Assembly: GCA_937927675.1 (NCBI GenBank)
Contig: CALBSG010000132.1
Coordinates: 1 to 26,035 of the forward strand
Reading direction: 5' to 3'
From: an uncultured Paracoccaceae bacterium
GTDB taxonomy: Bacteria; Pseudomonadota; Alphaproteobacteria; Rhodobacterales; Rhodobacteraceae
DNA: 26,035 nucleotides
Position 1 is the first letter of the stretch. Every line of letters starts with the position of its first letter. The notes under the pieces are model-generated. The model saw nothing but the letters and a program-made list of their open reading frames with translations, ran no database searches and had not been told where the DNA came from. Below, in pieces: positions 21,235 through 26,035 of the stretch. A program made the position numbers and the translations under genes.

Positions 21235-22980
21235 TCACGCGATTGCCGCGTCTTCGAGCCGAAGTTGAACTTTTGTACGCCCGCCCCAGTGGTTCAACTC
21301 CAACCGACCCACAAGATGAAAGCGGTTATGGCCAGGGTTTTCCAACGCGGGACCAAGCGGGCCATCGAAGGCCCCGAAGGCAACCGCGTCAAACCGGGCC
21401 CCCGCGCCGTCGCTGACGGACAGGCGCAGATGGGTGTCGCCCATGCGGCGGGCGCTGACGGCGACGTCGGAAAAGGCAAAGCGCGGGGCAGGGGCTTGGG
21501 CGCCAAAGGGGCCAGCGGCCTCAATCTGTTCTACCAGCGCGGGCGTCACCGCCGAAGGCATGAGGAGACTATCGACGGCCAGATCGCGCGGGCCTTCGAT
21601 CCCGGCCCCTTGGCGGGCCAAAAGCTCGGCCAGTCGGGCCATGGCGGGTTCCAACTGATCTTGGGCCACCGTCAGACCGGCAGCCATCTTGTGACCGCCG
21701 CCTTTCAGCAAAAGCCCCTCTGCTGCCACGCGCTGCACGGCCGCCCCAAGATCAACCCCGCTGACCGAACGGGCAGAGCCTTTTCCCACGCCGCCTTCCA
21801 GTCCGATCACCACGGCGGGGCGGTGCGTGGCTTCTTTCAGCCGCGCGGCAACGATGCCAACGACGCCGGGATGCCAGCCTTCGCCGGCAGCCCAGACCAA
21901 GGGGCCGTCAAGGCCCCGCATCTCGGCCTGCGCCATGGCTTCGGCGCGGACCGCTTCGGTGATTTCGCGGCGTTCCGTGTTCAATTCATCCAGTCGTGCG
22001 GCCATGGCTGCCGCCTCGGCGGGGTTGTCGCAAGCCAAGAGCCGAGCGCCAAGATCGGCCTGCCCAATACGCCCGCCCGCATTGACGCGGGGACCAAGCA
22101 CAAAGCCAAGCGCATAGGCGGTGGGCGCCTGATCCATGCGCGAGATGTCGGCCAGCGCAGTCAGGCCGACCCGTTCGCGCCGGGCCATCACCTTCAACCC
22201 TTGACGCACGAAGGCCCGGTTGAGGCCAATCAGCGGGGCGACGTCGGCCACGGTCGCCAGCGCAACCAGATCAAGAAGTCCCATGATATCAGGGCCTTGC
22301 GTGCCTTTGTTGCGCAGCTGTCGATTGGCTTCAACCAGCATCAAAAACACCACGCCCGCCGCACAAAGATGCGCGAGATCGCCGCTTTCGTCCTGCCGGT
22401 TGGGGTTCACCACGGCATAGGCCGGGGGCAGGGTTTCTGCGCCAAGGTGATGGTCCAGCACCACGACATCACAGCCTGCCGCCGCGATCGGATCATGGGA
22501 CAGCGTGCCACAATCGACGCAGACGATCAGATCATGCTCGGCCCCCAGCGCCTGCATCGCAGGAACATTCGGACCATAGCCTTCGTCGATACGGTCCGGA
22601 ATATAAAGCGTGGCCTTGGCCCCCATGGCGCGCAGCCACAGGATCAACAGCGCGGCCGAAGACCCGCCATCGACATCATAATCGGCAAAGATGGCAATGC
22701 GCTGACGCCCCGTCAGCGCCTGCAAGAAACGGGCCGCCGCGCGCTCCATGTCTTTCAGCACCAAGGGATTGGGCAGCAGATCACGCAGGGCGGGGTTGAG
22801 AAACCCCTGTGCATCTTCGGGGGCGACGGCGCGGGCCACAAGGATCTGGCAGATGGCCGGGGGCAGGCGGGTGATTTGCGCCATGGCCTCGGCCTGACGC
22901 TCGGCTTCTAGGCCGGGGCCGACCCAGCGGCGCCCGGTCAGGGAATTCGTAACATTCAAAAAGGCGCGGGTGGTTGTCAT
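21235..22980 (-). CDS. recJ: Single-stranded-DNA-specific exonuclease RecJ
   Basis: The 581-residue protein is a 5'-3' single-strand DNA exonuclease of the DHH superfamily, used in recombination and mismatch repair. The metal-binding motifs are visible: ADYDVDG (99-105), VDCG (155-158) and LDHHLG (175-180). The DHHA1 domain follows, with GKGSARSVSGVDLGAAV and LKGGGHKMAAGLTV. An OB-like C-terminal part ends in NHWGGRTKVQLRLEDA. I start it at the ATG at 22980, preceded by GAGGAGAA; an upstream ATG would add 14 residues without a ribosome binding site. It lies 76 bp after glpX on the same strand. Confidence 0.96.
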   Translation of the reverse strand: MTTTRAFLNVTNSLTGRRWVGPGLEAERQAEAMAQITRLPPAICQILVARAVAPEDAQGFLNPALRDLLPNPLVLKDMERAAARFLQALTGRQRIAIFADYDVDGGSSAALLILWLRAMGAKATLYIPDRIDEGYGPNVPAMQALGAEHDLIVCVDCGTLSHDPIAAAGCDVVVLDHHLGAETLPPAYAVVNPNRQDESGDLAHLCAAGVVFLMLVEANRQLRNKGTQGPDIMGLLDLVALATVADVAPLIGLNRAFVRQGLKVMARRERVGLTALADISRMDQAPTAYALGFVLGPRVNAGGRIGQADLGARLLACDNPAEAAAMAARLDELNTERREITEAVRAEAMAQAEMRGLDGPLVWAAGEGWHPGVVGIVAARLKEATHRPAVVIGLEGGVGKGSARSVSGVDLGAAVQRVAAEGLLLKGGGHKMAAGLTVAQDQLEPAMARLAELLARQGAGIEGPRDLAVDSLLMPSAVTPALVEQIEAAGPFGAQAPAPRFAFSDVAVSARRMGDTHLRLSVSDGAGARFDAVAFGAFDGPLGPALENPGHNRFHLVGRLELNHWGGRTKVQLRLEDAAIA

Positions 22981-23056
22981 CAACGGGTTCTCCTCGGGCG
23001 CCTTCGGTGTCGCGTCGGCCACCCCGCGCGATGGGCGGGGTGGCCAAGGTGACGCG

Positions 23057-24022
23057 TTATTTCACCGGGCTGCGATAGCTCATCCGCCGCACCGAGCCGG
23101 TTTTCGACCGCATCAGCAGGGTTTCAGTTGTGACCCAGCCGGGTTCGCGCTTGATCCCCGACAGGATGGAGCCGGTGGTGACGCCGGTTGCGGCAAAGAT
23201 CACATCAGCCGTTACCATCTCGTCGCGGGTATAGATGCGATTCAGATCGGTGATGCCGGCCTTTTTGGCGCGGGCCTTTTCGTCATCATTGCGGAACAAA
23301 AGCTTGCCGTAAATCTGCCCGCCCATGCATTTCAGGGCCGAGGCCGCCAGCACCCCTTCGGGCGCGCCGCCCGAACCCATATACATGTCGATGCCGGTGA
23401 TCTCGCTTTCGGCGCAATGGATCACGCCGGCCACATCGCCATCGGTGATCAGCCGGATCGCTGCCCCGGTAGAGCGGACTTCCTCGATCATGGCTTCATG
23501 CCGCGGGCGTTCCAGAATGCACACGGTGATATCTTCGGGCGCGCAGCCCTTGGCATGGGCCAGCGCCCGCACCCGTTCGGCGGGCGACATATCCAAGGTC
23601 ACGGTATCCACGGCATAGCCGGGGCCGATGGCCAGCTTTTCCATGTAAACGTCCGGCGCATGCAAAAGCGTGCCGCGTGGGGCCATGGCTATCACGGTCA
23701 GCGCGTTCGGCATGTCTTTGGCCGTCAGCGTGGTGCCTTCCAAGGGGTCCAGCGCGATATCCACCGCCGGGCCTTTGCCGGTGCCAACCTCTTCGCCGAT
23801 GTAGAGCATCGGGGCCTCGTCACGCTCGCCTTCGCCGATCACCACGACACCCGCGATGTCGAGAAGGTTCAGCTGGTCGCGCATGGCGTTGACGGCGGCC
23901 TGATCGGCGGCCTTTTCATCGCCGCGCCCGACGAGGCGGGCCGAGGCGAGGGCTGCGGCCTCGGAAACCCGGGCAAGGCCGAGGGAAAGCAAGCGGTCCT
24001 GAAAATCCTTGGCGTCGGCCAT
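23057..24022 (-). CDS. glpX: Fructose-1,6-bisphosphatase, class II
   Basis: The 321-residue protein is a GlpX-type phosphatase, converting fructose-1,6-bisphosphate to fructose-6-phosphate in gluconeogenesis. The metal and substrate motifs are GEGERDEAP (63-71) and DIALDPLEGTT (88-98). Further on are LITDGDVAGVIHC and MYMGSGGAPEGVLAASALKCMGG. Length is normal. The ATG at 24022 is chosen because AAGGA lies at proper distance; the ATG three codons upstream sits too close to it. It follows hom by 87 bp and precedes recJ, an order I recall as common in Rhodobacteraceae. Confidence 0.95.
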   Translation of the reverse strand: MADAKDFQDRLLSLGLARVSEAAALASARLVGRGDEKAADQAAVNAMRDQLNLLDIAGVVVIGEGERDEAPMLYIGEEVGTGKGPAVDIALDPLEGTTLTAKDMPNALTVIAMAPRGTLLHAPDVYMEKLAIGPGYAVDTVTLDMSPAERVRALAHAKGCAPEDITVCILERPRHEAMIEEVRSTGAAIRLITDGDVAGVIHCAESEITGIDMYMGSGGAPEGVLAASALKCMGGQIYGKLLFRNDDEKARAKKAGITDLNRIYTRDEMVTADVIFAATGVTTGSILSGIKREPGWVTTETLLMRSKTGSVRRMSYRSPVK

Positions 24023-24109
24023 CTTGGGCATCCTTGAAGCATGGGGTTGCCCCCCGTGTAGCGGGCCAAAGGCCCGGGCGGCAAGGGGGGTTGCGCTAAC
24101 GCGGGGCCG

Positions 24110-25411
24110 TCAGACGTCCTCGATGCGCAGGGCGACCGGCGCGCCGACCAAAACGCCGGTGGCGGCAAAGCGGCCCATGGCGTGGTCAATGTCGTCGCGG
24201 CTGGCCTTATGGGTCACGATCAGCACCGGGGCATTGGTGCCTTCATGGCCATATTGGCGCATCTGATCGATAGAGACCCCGGCCTCGCCCAGACAGGTGG
24301 CGATTTTCGCCAAGGCGCCGGGTTTGTCCAAAAGCGTCATGCGCAGGTAATAAGAGGCGGGGGTCGCTGATTTTGCCGGGGTGGCGTCGGCCAGCGTGGC
24401 GGCAGGCTGACCAAAGGTCGGCAGCCGCAAGCCGCGCGCAAGGTCGATCACATCGCCCATTACGGCGCTTGCGGTTGGCCCCATGCCAGCGCCGGGGCCA
24501 CGCATCACGATCTGGCCAACGCTGTCGCCTTCCAGCACGACCATATTGGTGCCGCCCTGCAGCTGACCCAAGGGGTGCGAGGCCGGCACAAGGCAGGGCG
24601 TCATCCGCTGTTCCAGCCCGCGGCCGGTCATCTGCGCGACGCCCAGAAGTTTGATACGGTAGCCCATATCCTCGGCCAGACGGATATCGTCGATGGACAC
24701 CTTGCCGATGCCTTCCAATTCTACCGCGCCAAACGACACTTTGGTGCCAAAGGCGATGGAGGCGAGAAGGCTGAGCTTGTGGCCCGCGTCGATCCCGCCG
24801 ACGTCCAGATTGGGATCGGCTTCCAGATAGCCCAGCTGCCGGGCCTCTTCGAAAACGGTTTCATAGCTCAGGTTCGCGGACTGCATCCGGGTCAGAATGT
24901 AATTGCATGAGCCGTTCATCACGCCCATGACGCGCTTCATCCGGTTGCCTGCAAGACCTTCGGTCAGCGCCTTGATGACCGGGATACCACCTGCAACGGC
25001 AGCCTCGAACCGGATCACGCGGCCCGCCGCCTCGGCGGCCAAGGCCAGCGCCTGACCGTGATGGGCCAAGAGCGCCTTGTTGGCGGTGACCACATCCTTG
25101 CCGGTGGCAAGGGCGGCTTCGGTCGCGTCACGGGCCGGGCCTTCGTGGCCGCCCATCACCTCGACGAAGACATCGACGTCTTCGCGATGGGCCAGCGCGA
25201 CAGGATCGGTTTCCCAAGCATAGCCCGACAGATCCGCATCGCGATTCTTGGTGCGGTCGCGGGCCGAGACGGCGGTGATGACAACCTTGCGGCCGGTGCG
25301 GGCCTCGATCAGGGCGGCGTGTTCTTGCACGATTTTGACGACACCGATGCCCACGGTGCCAAGCCCGGCCAGACCAAGACGCAAGGGGGCGATGGATGTG
25401 GGGGCGGACAT
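24110..25411 (-). CDS. hom: Homoserine dehydrogenase
   Basis: The 433-residue enzyme reduces aspartate semialdehyde to homoserine for threonine, methionine and isoleucine synthesis. The N-terminal NAD(P) motif is GLAGLGTVGIG. The catalytic region has VTANKALL (Lys112), AAVAGGIPVIKAL and GVMNGSCNYILTRM. The C-terminal ACT domain (about 350-430, YYLRMTLLDKPGALAKIATCL) allows feedback control by threonine. I start it at the ATG at 25411, preceded by GAGG; a longer in-frame start at 25468 lies inside the promoter. It heads the hom-glpX-recJ series. Confidence 0.96.
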   Translation of the reverse strand: MSAPTSIAPLRLGLAGLGTVGIGVVKIVQEHAALIEARTGRKVVITAVSARDRTKNRDADLSGYAWETDPVALAHREDVDVFVEVMGGHEGPARDATEAALATGKDVVTANKALLAHHGQALALAAEAAGRVIRFEAAVAGGIPVIKALTEGLAGNRMKRVMGVMNGSCNYILTRMQSANLSYETVFEEARQLGYLEADPNLDVGGIDAGHKLSLLASIAFGTKVSFGAVELEGIGKVSIDDIRLAEDMGYRIKLLGVAQMTGRGLEQRMTPCLVPASHPLGQLQGGTNMVVLEGDSVGQIVMRGPGAGMGPTASAVMGDVIDLARGLRLPTFGQPAATLADATPAKSATPASYYLRMTLLDKPGALAKIATCLGEAGVSIDQMRQYGHEGTNAPVLIVTHKASRDDIDHAMGRFAATGVLVGAPVALRIEDV

Positions 25412-25439
25412 GGGGAACCTCGTCGTGATTGCTTCCCGC

Positions 25440-25468
25440 CTGTTAGCGGTTTCGCGCCACGGGTGCAA
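25440..25468 (-). promoter_or_regulatory. Promoter of hom
   Basis: On the minus strand TTGCAC (25463-25468), a 17-bp spacer and TAACAG (25440-25445) lie about 30 bp upstream of the start codon. Moderate match to sigma-70 consensus. Confidence 0.5.
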
Positions 25469-25480
25469 CGCGCCAGCAGG

Positions 25481-25705
25481 TCAGCGGGCGCGCAAGTTTT
25501 CAGCGCGGGTCCGCAGGGCCGCCGCTTCGGCCGACAGCGCGTTTGAGCGATCGGGTGCGGTGGCACCGATGGCGGTCAGTTCGGCCTCGGTCAAAAGGGG
25601 GGGCGTTGTGTTGGGACCAACCAGCGCAGCGTCGGGATGTCCCAGTTGCGGAAAATCCGAGCAGGCGGCGAGGAACAGGAACAAGGCGGGTACGGCACGG
25701 GTCAT
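25481..25705 (-). CDS. Small predicted lipoprotein, unknown function
   Basis: A 74-residue protein with a lipoprotein signal: MTRAVPALFLFLAAC, lipobox LAAC with Cys15. The mature chain is about 60 residues, Pro/Ala-rich, then a short charged helix (LSAEAAALRTRAENLRAR). It resembles small lipoproteins common in Rhodobacterales but no function is known to me. I start it at the ATG at 25705, where the signal peptide begins; a longer in-frame start would add 55 residues crossing the pirin terminator. It is 69 bp upstream of hom, which has its own likely promoter in that gap. Confidence 0.75.
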   Translation of the reverse strand: MTRAVPALFLFLAACSDFPQLGHPDAALVGPNTTPPLLTEAELTAIGATAPDRSNALSAEAAALRTRAENLRAR

Positions 25706-25739
25706 GCCCGACAGATTAGCCGATTGGGGGCTTTGGCGA

Positions 25740-25764
25740 AAGGGGCGGCGCAAGACCGCCCCTT
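25740..25764 (-). terminator. Terminator after the pirin gene
   Basis: A 9-bp stem, AAGGGGCGG (25740-25748) pairing with CCGCCCCTT (25756-25764) around a 7-nt loop, lies 12 bp past the pirin stop. On the minus strand it is followed by TTCG, giving only a short T run together with the stem end. Confidence 0.55.
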
Positions 25765-25776
25765 GAAATTGCCCGG

Positions 25777-26035
25777 TCAGTGGGCCGGTTTGATGAAGGT
25801 GCCGTTGCGCAATTCGCGCATCGCCGTTTCCAATTCGGCCCGGGTGTTCATCACGATGGGGCCGTGCCATGCCACGGGTTCTTGCAAGGGCGCACCCGAG
25901 ACCAAAAGAAAGCGCACACCGTCCGGGCCAGCGGTCACCACGACCTCATCCCCCTTGCCGAATTCAACAAGCGTGCGGTTGCCCGACAGATCGCGGATAT
26001 TCAGCTCTTGCCCCTGATATTCTTTTTCAGTCAAA
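25777..26035 (-). CDS. Pirin-family protein, C-terminal part (cut by window edge)
   Basis: The visible ~85 residues match the C-terminal cupin domain of pirin family proteins: VRFLLVSGAPLQEPVAWHGPIVMNT and then MRELRNGTFIKPAH. The N-terminal metal-binding cupin lies beyond the right edge, so the start is not seen and the TTG near 26034 should not be taken as one. Bacterial pirins include quercetinases and regulators of pyruvate metabolism; the role here cannot be told. A hairpin terminator follows the stop. Confidence 0.88.
   Translation of the reverse strand, partial: LTEKEYQGQELNIRDLSGNRTLVEFGKGDEVVVTAGPDGVRFLLVSGAPLQEPVAWHGPIVMNTRAELETAMRELRNGTFIKPAH

Noticed and set aside
21265..22911. 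A 548-codon open frame on the plus strand opposite recJ.
   Set aside because: It is the antisense shadow of recJ, which has clear DHH motifs and a ribosome binding site. The antisense translation shows no family pattern and arises from high GC at third codon positions.
1..26035. CRISPR arrays, rRNA genes, riboswitches and prophage genes.
   Set aside because: No regularly spaced repeats, rRNA signatures, known riboswitch cores or phage structural genes were seen on reading through the window.

Overview
The window looks like a chromosomal segment of an alphaproteobacterium, most likely Rhodobacteraceae. The grounds are the high GC content, the hom-glpX-recJ-tRNA-Glu housekeeping block, Shine-Dalgarno-led genes with frequent ATGA/TGATG overlaps, and close resemblance of several proteins to rhizobial and rhodobacterial families as I recall them. 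No database search was run, so family names rest on motifs and recalled sequences.

Layout. (1) 1-2.3 kb, minus strand: a two-gene unit of unrecognised function, a polytopic membrane protein followed by a membrane-anchored protein. The second reading frame runs, without a stop, into a fragment of an acyl-CoA (isovaleryl-CoA-type) dehydrogenase at the left edge. (2) 2.3-3.2 kb: gene-poor DNA holding a decayed IS481-family transposase fragment. (3) 3.3-19.6 kb: a large cyclitol/sugar catabolic island. An RpiR-type regulator is followed by a minus-strand operon (iolD, iolE, SDR). Divergent from it is a plus-strand operon: iolG, aldehyde dehydrogenase, HpcH/HpaI aldolase, D-2-hydroxyacid dehydrogenase, two more Gfo/Idh/MocA dehydrogenases and an IolI-like isomerase. 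A separately promoted XylF/XylH-like ABC transporter follows, with a single-domain ATPase and a fourth Gfo/Idh/MocA protein. (4) 19.6-20.0 kb: gene-free DNA with weak IS-like traces. (5) 20.0-26.0 kb, minus strand: two identical tRNA-Glu(UUC) genes flanking a lytic transglycosylase, then recJ, glpX, hom, a small lipoprotein and the C-terminal end of a pirin.

How the genes work together. The ABC transporter would import a cyclitol or sugar. The dehydrogenases would oxidise it to an inosose, IolI would interconvert inosose isomers, IolE would dehydrate, and IolD would open the ring. The usual lower inositol pathway (iolB, iolC, iolJ, iolA) is absent from the window. In its place, cotranscribed with iolG, are an aldehyde dehydrogenase, a class II 2-oxo-acid aldolase and a 2-hydroxyacid dehydrogenase, with an SDR in the divergent operon. 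This suggests, but does not prove, a non-phosphorylating lower route. Three promoters (rpiR, the iolD/iolG divergent region, the transporter) share TTGACAA and TTGCAA-type palindromes that are candidate sites for the RpiR regulator.
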